A stretch of DNA of 64,000 bases from Flavobacteriales bacterium (GCA_026196775.1 JAPHUD010000037.1:23611-87610); one strand, 5' to 3'. Counted from the first letter of the stretch, positions 30,696-39,853 are shown. Notes: generated by a model not told the origin, from the sequence alone. Translations and numbers: made by a program.

Positions 30696-30736
30696 TTTGA
30701 AAGAGTTTAAAAGAAAAATTGTTTGATAAAAAAAGG

Positions 30737-31306
30737 TCATTTCCACTCTAGTGTGTTGAAAATATGCTCAATATCTTTTTTTATGAAAGTTAAGACAGGT
30801 TGTATAGAATCTTGATTGGGAACATTATTAAAATATAAAGAACCTCTTATAAAATGATTGTTACTATCCGTTAGGTGGAACTGGTAAGAAGAAGCAGTAT
30901 TTCCTTCAATTTCATAAACTAAGCCATAAACTTTTCTCTCGGGAAAAGAAATGATGTTTTGCTCAATATCAAATGCTTTTACGGTATGTTTAAAGGCCAA
31001 TGTTCTAGAGTCTTCCAAATAATCGTTAATGTTATTATTCACAGGTTTATAACTCATGTAAATACTTGCATTTAGACTAGTAAAATTGATGTCGAACCAA
31101 CAAGGGGTTTCCGTTTGGTTGGGGTTACGGGTTATGTTGGCATAAACAGGGATTTCAAACTGAAAAGGGCATTCTAAAGTAGTAGTTTGGTATTTTTTTT
31201 CGGGTAAGTCTATTCTGAAATAACCAGTAGGTTTTGGTGTATAATTATCCGATTCGCAGCTTCCAAAAAAAATCGTTATCAAAAGAAGTAATGTTGTGTT
31301 TTTCAT
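30737..31306 (-). CDS. gldD: Gliding motility lipoprotein GldD
   Basis: A 189-residue lipoprotein with signal and lipobox (MKNTTLLLLITIFFGSCES). The block PKPTGYFRIDLPEKKYQ, the CPFQFEIPVYA segment and CWFDINFTSLNASIYMSYK are the GldD hallmarks. GldD is needed for gliding and is linked to type IX secretion in Flavobacteriia, which fits the T9SS signal on the subtilase at 23190-25790. It is the last gene of a minus-strand run (kinase, regulator, arfB, dapF, gldD) after a 58-bp gap. Confidence 0.93.
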   Translation of the reverse strand: MKNTTLLLLITIFFGSCESDNYTPKPTGYFRIDLPEKKYQTTTLECPFQFEIPVYANITRNPNQTETPCWFDINFTSLNASIYMSYKPVNNNINDYLEDSRTLAFKHTVKAFDIEQNIISFPERKVYGLVYEIEGNTASSYQFHLTDSNNHFIRGSLYFNNVPNQDSIQPVLTFIKKDIEHIFNTLEWK

Positions 31307-31364
31307 TTCTAGTATCCAAATTTGTTATTTTAATTATAATTTACATATCCACACAACTAATCAT

Positions 31365-32147
31365 TTATACATTAATTTCACCTTTAAAAACCATTTCAGC
31401 AGGACCAATCAACCAAATGTCAATAAACTTATTGTTGTCTCTTTTAAAAGCTACTTTTAATTGACCACCTTCTGTTTCTACATTAATTTTTGAAGCTCCC
31501 AAGTTGTTTTTATGAGCAACACTTAGTGCAGCAGCAGTTACACCTGTTCCACACGATAGTGTTTCGTTTTCCACTCCTCTTTCGTAGGTTCTTATTTTTA
31601 GGGTATTATTGTTTTTTTGACAAATAAAATTAACGTTAGTTCCTTCGGTTTTAAATCTTTCGGAATATCTTATTTCAGCACCTTTTAGTGGTACATCAAT
31701 TTTGTCGATTTCGTTAGTTTCTATAATATAATGAGGTGAACCAGTATTGATAAAATAGTAGTCTGAGCCTTTTTCTATTGTTTCAACATCATGCATTTTT
31801 AGGCTTACCTCATTTTCTTTATTTATCCATGCTTCGTGTTCGCCATCGGTAGAAAGAAAAAATGCTTGATCCTCAATTATTCCTAAGAATTTGGCAAAAG
31901 CAACTGCACATCTACTGCCGTTTCCGCAAAAGCTTTGAGAGCCATCGGCATTAAAATAAATCATGTTAAAATCTAACTCATCATGATTTTCAATTAAAAT
32001 GAGTCCATCAGCTCCAATACCAAATTTTCGGTCGCATAATAATTGAACAAGTGAAATATTTTCTTTGTTGAATTGATGATTTCTATTATCTATCATCACA
32101 AAGTCGTTGCCTGTGCCTTGGTATTTATAAAAAGTTATGGTTTTCAA
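31365..32147 (-). CDS. dapF: Diaminopimelate epimerase
   Basis: DapF converts LL- to meso-diaminopimelate for lysine and peptidoglycan. The 260-residue protein has the first catalytic Cys in FCGNGSRCAVAF (about residue 74) and the second in ETLSCGTGVTAAALS (about 195), plus YQGTGNDFVMIDNR at the start and NTGSPHYI in the middle. Length and both active-site Cys are normal. It lies 43 bp after arfB on the same strand and 58 bp before gldD. Confidence 0.96.
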   Translation of the reverse strand: MKTITFYKYQGTGNDFVMIDNRNHQFNKENISLVQLLCDRKFGIGADGLILIENHDELDFNMIYFNADGSQSFCGNGSRCAVAFAKFLGIIEDQAFFLSTDGEHEAWINKENEVSLKMHDVETIEKGSDYYFINTGSPHYIIETNEIDKIDVPLKGAEIRYSERFKTEGTNVNFICQKNNNTLKIRTYERGVENETLSCGTGVTAAALSVAHKNNLGASKINVETEGGQLKVAFKRDNNKFIDIWLIGPAEMVFKGEINV

Positions 32148-32190
32148 TTTATGAATAAAGATTTGATGGTTTTTGATGTAAAATTCAAAG

Positions 32191-32592
32191 TTAGTCCAAT
32201 TTATATCGTCTGGAAGACTTTTTTTCTGAAAGTTTTCTTTTTTCGTTTAGCCGTTGTTCTTTAGATGCTTTAGAGGGTTTTGTTTTCTTTCTGGCAACTT
32301 TTGGGGTTAATGCTTTTTCTATTAAGGTTAAAAAACGCTCAATTGCTATTTCTTTGTTTTTTAGCTGACTTCTGGTAGTATCAGCTTGTAGTCTGAATAT
32401 TCCAAGATTGTTAATTCTATTTTTAAGTTTATATAAAATGAGTTGTTTTTGTTCATCCGAAAGTACTTGAGAGTTTTCTACATTAAACAGCAACTCTACT
32501 TTGGTGGAAACTTTATTTACATTCTGCCCGCCTGCACCGCCACTTCTGCTAGTGGTAAATGAAAGTTCTTTTATGAGTGCTGTCTTGTCCAT
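32191..32592 (-). CDS. arfB: Alternative ribosome-rescue factor ArfB (peptidyl-tRNA hydrolase)
   Basis: A 133-residue release-factor-like protein. The catalytic GGQ is present in TTSRSGGAGGQNVNKVSTKVEL (about 15-25). The basic C-terminal tail (KVARKKTKPSKASKEQRLNEKRKLSEKKSSRRYK) would sit in the mRNA entry tunnel of stalled ribosomes. It hydrolyses peptidyl-tRNA on non-stop complexes. It starts 2 bp after the response-regulator gene stop, so it is probably cotranscribed with the two-component system. Confidence 0.93.
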   Translation of the reverse strand: MDKTALIKELSFTTSRSGGAGGQNVNKVSTKVELLFNVENSQVLSDEQKQLILYKLKNRINNLGIFRLQADTTRSQLKNKEIAIERFLTLIEKALTPKVARKKTKPSKASKEQRLNEKRKLSEKKSSRRYKLD

Positions 32593-32594
32593 TA

Positions 32595-33302
32595 TTAGTT
32601 TTCTACCTCTAGTTTAAAACCAACACCATGAATATTGGTAATGGTTATTTTTTTATCGTCACTAAGGTATTTTCTTAATTTAGAGATAAATACATCCATG
32701 CTTCTACCACTAAAATAATCATCATTTCCCCAAATGTTTTTTAATATCATTTCTCTGGGAGCAATATCATTTTTGTGCTTACATAAATAGCTCAGTATTT
32801 TAGTTTCTTTTTTGGTTAGGCTTCTTTCGCTATTTTTATGTTTAAGGAGTTGGTTTTTAATGTCTAATTCGTAATCACCAATAATATAAGAGTTTATTTC
32901 CTCTTCATCTTCTTTTGATAGCAAATTGGAGCGTCTTAAAACGGCTTCTAATCTTAAAACAAACTCTTGAAAATCGAACGGTTTGGTAATATAATCATCC
33001 GCACCAATGGTAAAACCCCTAACTTTATCAGGTTGTAAAGATTTGGCAGTTAGAAAAATGATGGGAATTTCAGGATTAATATCTCTGATGGTTTCAGCAA
33101 CTTCAAAACCACCTTTCTTAGGCATCATCACATCTAAAATACAAGCATCAAAGTTGTTATTTACAAAGGTTTTTAGTGCTTGTTCGCCATCAATACAAAG
33201 TGTAACTTCATATCCCATTGCTTTAAGGTTGTCTTGAACAACAAAACCTAAATTGGTATCATCTTCGGCTAATAAAATGTGTAGTTTTTTATTGTTTCCC
33301 AT
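32595..33302 (-). CDS. OmpR-family response regulator
   Basis: A 235-residue regulator. The receiver domain has the acidic pair (LLAEDDTNLG), the phospho-acceptor Asp in FDACILDVMMPKKGG (about 58) and the Lys in GADDYITKPFDFQEF. The winged helix ends GNDDYFSGRSMDVFISKLRKYLSDD and VHGVGFKLEV. It follows its kinase gene by 7 bp, so the pair is cotranscribed. It matches the RprXY-type pair that is widespread in Bacteroidota, but the name is not certain. Confidence 0.9.
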   Translation of the reverse strand: MGNNKKLHILLAEDDTNLGFVVQDNLKAMGYEVTLCIDGEQALKTFVNNNFDACILDVMMPKKGGFEVAETIRDINPEIPIIFLTAKSLQPDKVRGFTIGADDYITKPFDFQEFVLRLEAVLRRSNLLSKEDEEEINSYIIGDYELDIKNQLLKHKNSERSLTKKETKILSYLCKHKNDIAPREMILKNIWGNDDYFSGRSMDVFISKLRKYLSDDKKITITNIHGVGFKLEVEN

Positions 33303-33309
33303 ACTTTAT

Positions 33310-34593
33310 CTATTTATTGTTTATTTTAAGTGGCAATTTAATAATAAATGTAGAACCTTCATTCTTTTTACTAACTAATCGCACACTTCCATTGTAGAAT
33401 TCCACAATGGTTTTTACATAATTTAATCCTAAACCAAACCCTTTGATATTATGCACATTTCCTGTTGGTTCTCTGTAAAATTTCTCAAAAATATGTTTTT
33501 GTGCTTCTTCAGAAATACCTACACCATTATCTCTCACACTTATTTCTATTCCATTTTTATATGGAGAAGTACTTATTGTTATGGTAGGCTTTTCAGGTGA
33601 ATACTTTATAGCATTATCAATAAGGTTATAAAGAATATTAGAAATATGTACTTTATCACCATGGAAAATATGTTCAGGAGCTTTTAACTGAGCTGTAATT
33701 TGTCCTCCTTGCTGACTAACAAGCAACTCAAAGCTTTTTATAGAGTTTGCTATTAATTCATGTAAATCTATTGGTTCATTCTCAAGCTTCAGTTTGTCTC
33801 TTTCAATAGTTGCTAACTGAAGTACTTTATCTACTTGGTTTTTTAATCTGTTATTTTCATCTTGAATTATTTTTGCGTAACTTTTTAAGCGGTCGGGTTG
33901 TTGGGAAATATCAGGATTTAACAACACTTCTGCCGAGAGCGATATGGTAGAAATAGGCGTTTTAAATTCGTGAGTAATGTTATTGATGAAATCGTTTTTA
34001 ATTTCGGACAATCGTTTTTGTTTGAGTATGATGTTAATAGTATAAGAGAAGAAAATAATAATGATTAAAATTATAGAAGAACTAAATATCCAAATCCCCA
34101 TTTTGTTTAGTATGTAGGCATTTTTAGATGGAAAATAAACGCCAAAATAATGTCCGTCTTTATCCCATTTAATATTTGATGAAGCAACCTGAAGTTCATC
34201 TTTTTCAGCATCTTGAACAGAAATGTAATTACCAAAAACTATAGAATCGGTAAAACAATCATAAATTACATATTCAAAATCTAAGGTAAGGTTTCGATTG
34301 GTGAAATGTTTTTTTAATAAGGTTTCTAAAAGATAAGGATGAACCGTATCATTTATTACGGCAGTAAAATAATTAGAACTTATTTGTTTTACGGGGTTAA
34401 TTAAATCAGATTCATCTTTATTGATATTCAACAATTCATGAGTTACATTTGTAAGGGCAATATGCACCCTATCGTTAAACTGTTTTTCTTCTAAGTTATA
34501 AGCATTTTTTACCCAAAAAATCTGTGTAGCAATCATTCCAATTAGGGAAACAACAGCAAAAACAATGATAATTCGGATGGTTTTTGTGTTCAT
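33310..34593 (-). CDS. Sensor histidine kinase, partner of the OmpR-type regulator
   Basis: A 427-residue membrane kinase. Two helices (about 7-28 and 167-192) bracket a periplasmic sensor domain. HisKA carries NDFINNITHEFKTPISTISL (His about 210). The HATPase domain has NLIDNAIKYSPEKPTI, RDNGVGISEEAQKHIFEKFYR and GFGLGLNYVKTIV, all complete. No PAS or HAMP domain is evident. First gene of the run that includes its regulator, arfB, dapF and gldD. The stimulus is unknown. Confidence 0.9.
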   Translation of the reverse strand: MNTKTIRIIIVFAVVSLIGMIATQIFWVKNAYNLEEKQFNDRVHIALTNVTHELLNINKDESDLINPVKQISSNYFTAVINDTVHPYLLETLLKKHFTNRNLTLDFEYVIYDCFTDSIVFGNYISVQDAEKDELQVASSNIKWDKDGHYFGVYFPSKNAYILNKMGIWIFSSSIILIIIIFFSYTINIILKQKRLSEIKNDFINNITHEFKTPISTISLSAEVLLNPDISQQPDRLKSYAKIIQDENNRLKNQVDKVLQLATIERDKLKLENEPIDLHELIANSIKSFELLVSQQGGQITAQLKAPEHIFHGDKVHISNILYNLIDNAIKYSPEKPTITISTSPYKNGIEISVRDNGVGISEEAQKHIFEKFYREPTGNVHNIKGFGLGLNYVKTIVEFYNGSVRLVSKKNEGSTFIIKLPLKINNK

Positions 34594-34692
34594 TTATGTA
34601 GTTAATTATTTCTCATGGTTGTTTAATAGGGATAAAAGTAAGAAAATTCATTACTATGTGCTAAAATTTAAAATCCTTAATAAGGAAAAACG

Positions 34693-34700
34693 TAATTTTG
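34693..34700 (+). promoter_or_regulatory. -7 element for fabD
   Basis: TAATTTTG is a perfect TAnnTTTG match 40 nt before the fabD ATG at 34741. No obvious TTG is found 19-21 nt upstream. Confidence 0.38.
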
Positions 34701-34740
34701 CAGTGTAAAATTAAGTCGAAATTTATTAAAAGCATACTAT

Positions 34741-35616
34741 ATGAAAGCATATGTATTTCCGGGACAAGGTTCTCAATTTGTAGGAATGGGTAAAGATTTA
34801 TACGAAAATTCAGTATTAGCAAAAGAAATGTTTGAAAAAGCTAATGAAATATTGGGGTTCAATATTACTGATATCATGTTTAATGGAACTGATGAAGATT
34901 TAAAACAAACAAAAGTAACTCAACCAGCCATATTTTTACATTCGGTTATTTTAGCCAAAACTATGGGTGATGCTTTTCAGCCAGATATGGTTGCTGGACA
35001 TTCCTTAGGAGAATTTTCTGCTTTGGTAGCAGCCAATGCGCTTTCTTTTGAAGATGGATTGAAATTGGTTTTAGCTAGAGCTTTAGCCATGCAAAAAGCT
35101 TGTGAAAAAGAACCATCAACTATGGCAGCTATTTTAAATTTAGATGATGATGTAGTAGAAAAAATTTGTAGCGAAATTGATGGAGTTGTTGTTCCTGCAA
35201 ACTATAACTGTCCTGGTCAATTAGTAATTTCTGGAAGTGTAGAAGCAGTACAAACAGCTTGTGAAAAATTAACAGAAGCAGGAGCAAGAAGAGCCTTGGT
35301 TTTACCTGTTGGAGGAGCTTTTCATTCTCCACTTATGGAGCCTGCAAGAGAAGAATTAGCTGCAGCTATAAACAACACGAATATTAATTCGCCAATTTGC
35401 CCAATTTATCAGAATGTAAGCGCATTACCAATGACAGATTCGGAACAAATTAAAGCTAATTTAATAGCACAACTTACTGCTCCTGTAAAATGGACACAAA
35501 CCATGCAAAACATGTTGCAAGATGGTGCTTCATCTGTTATAGAAGTTGGTCCGGGAAAAGTATTACAAGGCTTATTTAAAAAAGTAAACAGAGAGATTGA
35601 AACTCAAAGTGCTTAA
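34741..35616 (+). CDS. fabD: Malonyl-CoA:ACP transacylase
   Basis: FabD loads malonate onto acyl carrier protein for fatty-acid synthesis. The 291-residue protein starts AYVFPGQGSQFVGMGKDLY, has the nucleophile in VAGHSLGEFSALVAA (Ser about 91) and the catalytic His in GGAFHSPLMEPA (about 198). GPGKVLQGLFKK ends the domain. It is cytoplasmic and of normal length. A 63-residue membrane-anchored protein gene follows after 28 bp on the same strand. Confidence 0.96.
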   Translation: MKAYVFPGQGSQFVGMGKDLYENSVLAKEMFEKANEILGFNITDIMFNGTDEDLKQTKVTQPAIFLHSVILAKTMGDAFQPDMVAGHSLGEFSALVAANALSFEDGLKLVLARALAMQKACEKEPSTMAAILNLDDDVVEKICSEIDGVVVPANYNCPGQLVISGSVEAVQTACEKLTEAGARRALVLPVGGAFHSPLMEPAREELAAAINNTNINSPICPIYQNVSALPMTDSEQIKANLIAQLTAPVKWTQTMQNMLQDGASSVIEVGPGKVLQGLFKKVNREIETQSA

Positions 35617-35644
35617 ACAAATATACATTTAAAATTACTCATCT

Positions 35645-35836
35645 ATGAAACTTATATTATTTTCAATAGTATTGCTAGGGGTAGGAATTGCTGGAATAGC
35701 TGTTAAGATACTTTTTAAGAAAGATGGAAAGTTTTCTGGAACTTGCGCTAGTAATAGTCCTTTTTTAAATAAAGAGGGAGAGGCTTGTGGCTTTTGTGGT
35801 GCCTTACCAGAAGAACAATGTAAAAAAGAAGACTAA
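35645..35836 (+). CDS. Small Cys-containing membrane-anchored Bacteroidota protein
   Basis: A 63-residue protein. One N-terminal helix (LILFSIVLLGVGIAGIAVKILF) is followed by FSGTCASNSPFLNKEGEACGFCGALPEEQC. This set of Cys residues (C...CxxC...C) is a recurrent feature of tiny Bacteroidota proteins annotated only as membrane or secreted. The four Cys could bind a metal or form disulfides. It lies 28 bp after fabD and may share its transcript. Function unknown. Confidence 0.65.
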   Translation: MKLILFSIVLLGVGIAGIAVKILFKKDGKFSGTCASNSPFLNKEGEACGFCGALPEEQCKKED

Positions 35837-35896
35837 TTGGAATGAATTTTTTTATTCATTAAATAGGTCAATTATAAATATACTCGAGAAGAAACT

Positions 35897-36262
35897 TTAT
35901 ACAATCCTTAAAATCTTTTCCATCTTACGGCCTTTTGCTAATTCATCAACTAGTTTATCTAAATACCTTACTTGTTGTGTTAAAGGAGTTTCTATTTCTT
36001 CTATTCGGTATCCGCATATTACCCCTGTAATAAGATGAGCATTTGGGTGTAATGAAGCTTGCTGAAAGAAAGTTTCAAAAGTTACTTTTTTATCAACGAG
36101 CTCTTGTAGTTTTTTATCATTAAAACCCGTTAGCCATGTTATCACTTGGTGCAATTCCTCTTTTGTTCTGCTTTTTTTCTCTACTTTGGTAACATAGTGT
36201 GGATATACCGATGCAAAAGTCATTTTTGCGATACGCTCATCATGTTCGGGTGTTGGTTTCAT
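35897..36262 (-). CDS. DUF2200 family protein
   Basis: A 121-residue cytoplasmic protein that starts with [35 protein letters not shown], typical of DUF2200, and continues ITWLTGF and [29 protein letters not shown]. Family members are found across bacteria and have no established role. Convergent with the small protein gene at 35645. Confidence 0.8.
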   Translation of the reverse strand: MKPTPEHDERIAKMTFASVYPHYVTKVEKKSRTKEELHQVITWLTGFNDKKLQELVDKKVTFETFFQQASLHPNAHLITGVICGYRIEEIETPLTQQVRYLDKLVDELAKGRKMEKILRIV

Positions 36263-36377
36263 AGCTTTTTTTTGTAAAATTACTGTTTATTCTAAATCGT
36301 TAAAATGTTTTTTTTGAGTTTTGCTGGTTGATATTTCATTGTCTTAAACTAAAAGAGATTTCTGACAATTTTCTACG

Positions 36378-36397
36378 TTCCTTGAAAATTTCAGGAA
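36378..36397. repeat. Short inverted repeat downstream of the sco gene
   Basis: TTCCTTGAAAATTTCAGGAA folds into a near-perfect stem with one unpaired base. There is no T-run on the minus side, so it is not a standard terminator for the nirK operon that ends at 36430. It may be a dispersed REP-like element. Confidence 0.3.
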
Positions 36398-36429
36398 TGA
36401 CGTTTTTGGTTGTGATTGGCTTCTAGGGA

Positions 36430-37038
36430 TTAGGGAGCTGCTAATTCAATAATCTTATCAACGGTAGTTTTGTTATCTACTCCCAAGCCTTCTTGTTGAT
36501 GAACTAACACTCCTTGTTGATTGAAAATACTAATAATGTTGGAGTGAGAGAAATCTATAGGAGATATTTCTTTGTATTTTACGGCTAAAATATTGGCAAA
36601 TTCTCTGGTGTTTTCATCCGATCCCTGTAGGAAAACCCATTGCTCTGTGTCCATTTGGTTTTCAATAGCAAAAGCTTTTAATCTTTCAGGAGTATCTGTT
36701 TCGGGATCTATGCTTACTAAAATGTATTTAACGGGCTGATTTGCTTCGGATTTTACTTTAGCTTCAATGTTTCTCATATCAGCAACTAATCTCGGACAAG
36801 CAGCTTTACATGAGGTATAAATCATTACTACCACCAATACTTCGCCTTGAAAATCTTTAAACTCAACTGTTTCGTTGTTTTGAGTTTTCCAAGTGGAAGG
36901 TAGCTGAAAAATAGACATTTCGTCAAATTCTTCTGTAGCTTCAACTGCATTGTTTGTTGTATTGGTTTCGTCTGTTGTTGTATTGTTACACGAAAACAAA
37001 ACGAACACTAGTAGTAAAAGTAGAATGTAGTTTTTCAT
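36430..37038 (-). CDS. SCO1/SenC-family copper lipoprotein in the nirK operon
   Basis: A 202-residue thioredoxin-fold protein with a lipoprotein signal (MKNYILLLLLVFVLFSCNN). The copper-binding CxxxC is in YTSCKAACPRLVADM and the distal His is expected in IDFSHSNIISIF. SCO proteins deliver or reduce copper during assembly of copper enzymes. Here the last gene of nirK-nirV-sco, so it probably matures the NirK copper centres. An upstream in-frame ATG at 37068 overlaps nirV by 16 bp; the ATG at 37038 is chosen because it puts the signal peptide at the N-terminus. Confidence 0.88.
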   Translation of the reverse strand: MKNYILLLLLVFVLFSCNNTTTDETNTTNNAVEATEEFDEMSIFQLPSTWKTQNNETVEFKDFQGEVLVVVMIYTSCKAACPRLVADMRNIEAKVKSEANQPVKYILVSIDPETDTPERLKAFAIENQMDTEQWVFLQGSDENTREFANILAVKYKEISPIDFSHSNIISIFNQQGVLVHQQEGLGVDNKTTVDKIIELAAP

Positions 37039-37052
37039 ATGTTTAGTTGATT

Positions 37053-37811
37053 TTAATCTTTTACGCATCTAAAACCTAAGTTTTTAATGCAAAAATTGGC
37101 TTTTAAACTTCCTCTAAAAGCGTAACGCATAAAGGCTGCATAATTCATTAAGTCTTTAGCACCTACAGCACCTCCTGCACAAAATAAATTCCTATCGGTA
37201 TCTACATCTTTTCTAGATTCTCCTGAAATTAATACAGAATTAAAATCTAATGTCCATTCCCAAACTAAGCCATGTAAATCGTAAACACCCCAAATATTTT
37301 TATTGGTTTTTCCTACTTGTTTTAGGTAGGTTTTTGGTGTTTCGTAACTGCTTAATATTTTTTGATTGTAGAGGCTGTCCACACGAGCATCTTTTTTTGT
37401 TTCGTCAGCCATAGCTACATATTCCCATTCATCCACTGTTGGTAATCTTTTGCCAACATATTCGCAATAGGCTTTTGCTGCATACCAAGAAACGGTATTT
37501 ACAGGAGAATTAGAAATCGTATTACTGAAAGTAGTATCGCTAGTCCAATCCATTAGGTAACCTTTATCAGCAAACAAGCGTGTTACTTTGTTTTTTTTCC
37601 ATTTAGGATTAGCAATTACAAAATCTAAATATTGTTGGTGTGTTACCGGATGGATGTCCATATGGAAATCTTTAACTGTAACAACAGAAGAATCTGTACC
37701 ATAAAGGGGGATGTATTTCCCCCCTTTGATGGCTACAGTTTTTGTTGGTTGTTGAGCAATTGTAATATTGCTTAACAGTATGAATACTAATGGTAAGACG
37801 TTGAATTTCAT
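37053..37811 (-). CDS. nirV: NirV-like formylglycine-generating-enzyme family protein
   Basis: A 252-residue exported protein (signal [20 protein letters not shown]) of the SUMF1/FGE-sulfatase fold. It shows FHMDIHPVTHQQYLDFV, PVNTVSWYAAKAYCEYVGKRLPTVDEWEYVA, YDLHGLVWEWT and AFMRYAFRGSLKANFCIKNLGFRC. Its position directly after nirK, with a one-base overlap (TAATG), is the same as for NirV of proteobacterial denitrifiers. NirV is thought to support NirK maturation, but the mechanism is not known. The FGE copper Cys pair is not clearly conserved, so a modifying-enzyme role is uncertain. Confidence 0.83.
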   Translation of the reverse strand: MKFNVLPLVFILLSNITIAQQPTKTVAIKGGKYIPLYGTDSSVVTVKDFHMDIHPVTHQQYLDFVIANPKWKKNKVTRLFADKGYLMDWTSDTTFSNTISNSPVNTVSWYAAKAYCEYVGKRLPTVDEWEYVAMADETKKDARVDSLYNQKILSSYETPKTYLKQVGKTNKNIWGVYDLHGLVWEWTLDFNSVLISGESRKDVDTDRNLFCAGGAVGAKDLMNYAAFMRYAFRGSLKANFCIKNLGFRCVKD

Positions 37812-39262
37812 TATTTTTTCTTATTTCTTACAGCTTTTACCATTGATGGAGTAACTTCAGTTTTATTGTTTCCCCAATTGTTGTAGATGTAAGTTAATAC
37901 ATTAGCAACTTCTTCATCAGTAATATTTTGAGCAGTCATCACACTATTGTATTTGTTTCCATTTACAGTAATTTCTCCTGTTAAACCGTTTAATACAATA
38001 TCGATTGCTCTGTTTACATCGGCATTTAAGAAATCAGCTTTAGCTAAAGGAGGAAATGCGTTTGGCAAACCTTCTCCATTTGCTTGGTGACAAGCTACAC
38101 AAGTTTGAGAATATACTTGTTTACCCATTTCAATTCTTTCTGCTACAGTAGTTGCTATTTTAGCAGTAGGAGCTTCACCTGCATTAGGCATTTCCTGAAT
38201 TCCACCACCTTCTGGTTTGTAAATTCCTTCCATTAGTTCTCCTGAATAAATCTTTTTGTTTTTTTCTCCTTTTACTTTTAACATACCTAAAGCACCTTTA
38301 TTAAATGCTCTAAAAATAGAGTGGTCAACCAAGATAAAAGTACCAGGAACTTCAACTTTAAATTCTACAATAGCAGCACCACCGGCAGGAACTAAAGTAG
38401 TTTGGATGTTTTCGTTAATAGTAGTTCCACCTTCAGCATATACTTTATCGAAAATTTCACCAATAACATGGAAAGAAGAAACTAAGTTTGGTCCACCGTT
38501 ACCTACGAATAATCTAACTGTTTCGCCTACATTAGCAGTAATTGCATTATCACCAGTTAATGCACCAACTTTTCCGTTAAAAACTACATAGTCAGCATGT
38601 TCGTCAACAGCTTTTTGCATATCGAAAGGTTGTAAACCAGGTTGTCCATTCTTTCCTTTAGTATAGAAATCACCTTGCATTACATAATATTCTTTATCAA
38701 CAGCAGGAAGACCCCCTTCTGGTTCAACCAAAATTAATCCGTACATACCGTTGGCAATGTGCATTCCAACAGGAGCAGTAGCACAATGGTAAACATACAA
38801 ACCCGGGTTCAATACTTTGAATGAAAAAACTTTTTCATGTCCAGGAGCAATAAATGAAGATTCTGCTCCACCTCCCGGGCCAGTTACAGCATGTAAATCG
38901 ATGTTGTGAGGCAATTTGTTGTCAGGGTGATTTTTTAAATGAAATTCTACTTCATCGCCCACTCTTGTTCTGATGAAAGAACCAGGAACGCTACCTCCAA
39001 AAGTCCAATAAACATAGCTAACTCCATTGGCCATTTCACCTTCTTGTTCTAGAATTTCCATATGAACAATTAGTTTTTTAGCAGCTCTATCGCCAATTGG
39101 TTTTGGAACCAATGGTGGAGATGTTAACTCTGCTTCCATTTCTCCATCAACTGGAATAGAAGTTGTGTCAACATTTTTTTTAGCTTTCTTTTCAGATGGG
39201 TTGTTGCAAGCAAATGTAAACAACGCTATTGAAATTAAAAGGATTAGATTTGTTTGTTTCAT
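37811..39262 (-). CDS. nirK: Copper nitrite reductase with C-terminal cytochrome c domain
   Basis: Reduces nitrite to NO. The 483-residue protein is a lipoprotein ([21 protein letters not shown]). Two cupredoxin domains follow. The type 2 copper His residues fall in PHNIDLHAV and [10 protein letters not shown]. The type 1 site is [18 protein letters not shown] (Cys about 157, with the HIANGMYG form of class II NirK). The last 110 residues are a class I cytochrome c (CVACH at about 389, distal Met near NSVMTAQ). The fused heme domain could replace a soluble electron donor. It is the first gene of the nirK-nirV-sco operon, with FNR/DNR-type boxes upstream. Confidence 0.95.
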   Translation of the reverse strand: MKQTNLILLISIALFTFACNNPSEKKAKKNVDTTSIPVDGEMEAELTSPPLVPKPIGDRAAKKLIVHMEILEQEGEMANGVSYVYWTFGGSVPGSFIRTRVGDEVEFHLKNHPDNKLPHNIDLHAVTGPGGGAESSFIAPGHEKVFSFKVLNPGLYVYHCATAPVGMHIANGMYGLILVEPEGGLPAVDKEYYVMQGDFYTKGKNGQPGLQPFDMQKAVDEHADYVVFNGKVGALTGDNAITANVGETVRLFVGNGGPNLVSSFHVIGEIFDKVYAEGGTTINENIQTTLVPAGGAAIVEFKVEVPGTFILVDHSIFRAFNKGALGMLKVKGEKNKKIYSGELMEGIYKPEGGGIQEMPNAGEAPTAKIATTVAERIEMGKQVYSQTCVACHQANGEGLPNAFPPLAKADFLNADVNRAIDIVLNGLTGEITVNGNKYNSVMTAQNITDEEVANVLTYIYNNWGNNKTEVTPSMVKAVRNKKK

Positions 39263-39321
39263 GATATTTAGGTTTTTAATTTACAATTTAAATAATTATT
39301 GCGATAAAGTTAACAAAAACA

Positions 39322-39335
39322 ATGATACTTATCAT
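39322..39335 (-). promoter_or_regulatory. FNR/DNR-type box upstream of nirK
   Basis: ATGATACTTATCAT contains TGAT-N4-ATCA (39323-39334), the FNR core. The centre is 66 nt before the nirK ATG, so activation from about -41 would put the start near 39287. That leaves a leader of about 25 nt. Confidence 0.6.
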
Positions 39336-39442
39336 AAAATATCTTTAGTTATCTCCTTAATCACACCCCAAATTTAGGTTGAAAACTAACAAATATAGAT
39401 GACACAACTCACTATGAAAACAAAGGTTTGGAAGCTTTTTTA

Positions 39443-39456
39443 ATGATTTAAGTCAT
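39443..39456 (-). promoter_or_regulatory. Second FNR/DNR-type box upstream of nirK
   Basis: ATGATTTAAGTCAT has a TGAT-N4-GTCA core (39444-39455), the DNR/ANR form. It is about 188 nt before the nirK ATG and 120 nt from the nearer box, too far for direct class II activation, so it may be an auxiliary site. Confidence 0.42.
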
Positions 39457-39596
39457 GTTTTTTTAGGTGGCAATAAAACAATAGATAAAATCCTATTAAA
39501 ATTAATTTATTTAAAAGAAAATACCACGTTGGTTTTTGATTTTTAATCAATTGTAAGAAGATAGTTTTATTTTAAAATCTCATAGATAATTAACCC

Positions 39597-39842
39597 TTAA
39601 CTCAAAACGAATACTCCTATTAGAAAAGCAATAACAAATAGACTTACTAATATTTTCCAAAAGAAGTTAGCTTTTTTTGTTTCCATAAATTGAAAACTAA
39701 TAGCTATGAATTTTACAGCTGTTAGGCTTGTTATAATAGTAAAAGAGCTGTTTGCTTTGTTCTCTGCTAATAGATAAATAGCAATAATAAGAACGAGTAA
39801 AATAGTAAGTATTATAGTATTTATTTTTATTTCTTTCAGCAT
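39597..39842 (-). CDS. norF: NorF-like small membrane protein
   Basis: An 81-residue protein with three hydrophobic helices (TIILTILLVLIIAIYLLA, FTIITSLTAVKFIAISFQF, ILVSLFVIAFLIGVFVL). It matches the small cytochrome oxidase subunit IV-like proteins (NorF) that follow NorE in denitrifiers. The start at 39842 (MLKEIKI) was chosen over 39911 because the extra 23 residues overlap norE and are unlike the family. It is the last gene of norQDEF, 11 bp after norE. Its precise job in NO reductase assembly is not known. Confidence 0.72.
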   Translation of the reverse strand: MLKEIKINTIILTILLVLIIAIYLLAENKANSSFTIITSLTAVKFIAISFQFMETKKANFFWKILVSLFVIAFLIGVFVLS

Positions 39843-39853
39843 AGTTGTTAGGT

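Larger units (their letters stand above)
39263..39596. other. Gene-free nirK promoter region
   Basis: This 334-bp gap lies between the norF stop and the nirK start, both on the minus strand. It holds the two FNR/DNR-type boxes listed separately. No perfect TAnnTTTG element and no intrinsic terminator for the norQDEF transcript were found; short frames here lack any recognisable protein. Confidence 0.5.

Noticed and set aside
35841..35860. AATGAAT/ATTCATT stem between convergent genes
   Set aside because: It is entirely AT-rich with a T-rich loop but no U-tract after the stem; too weak to call.
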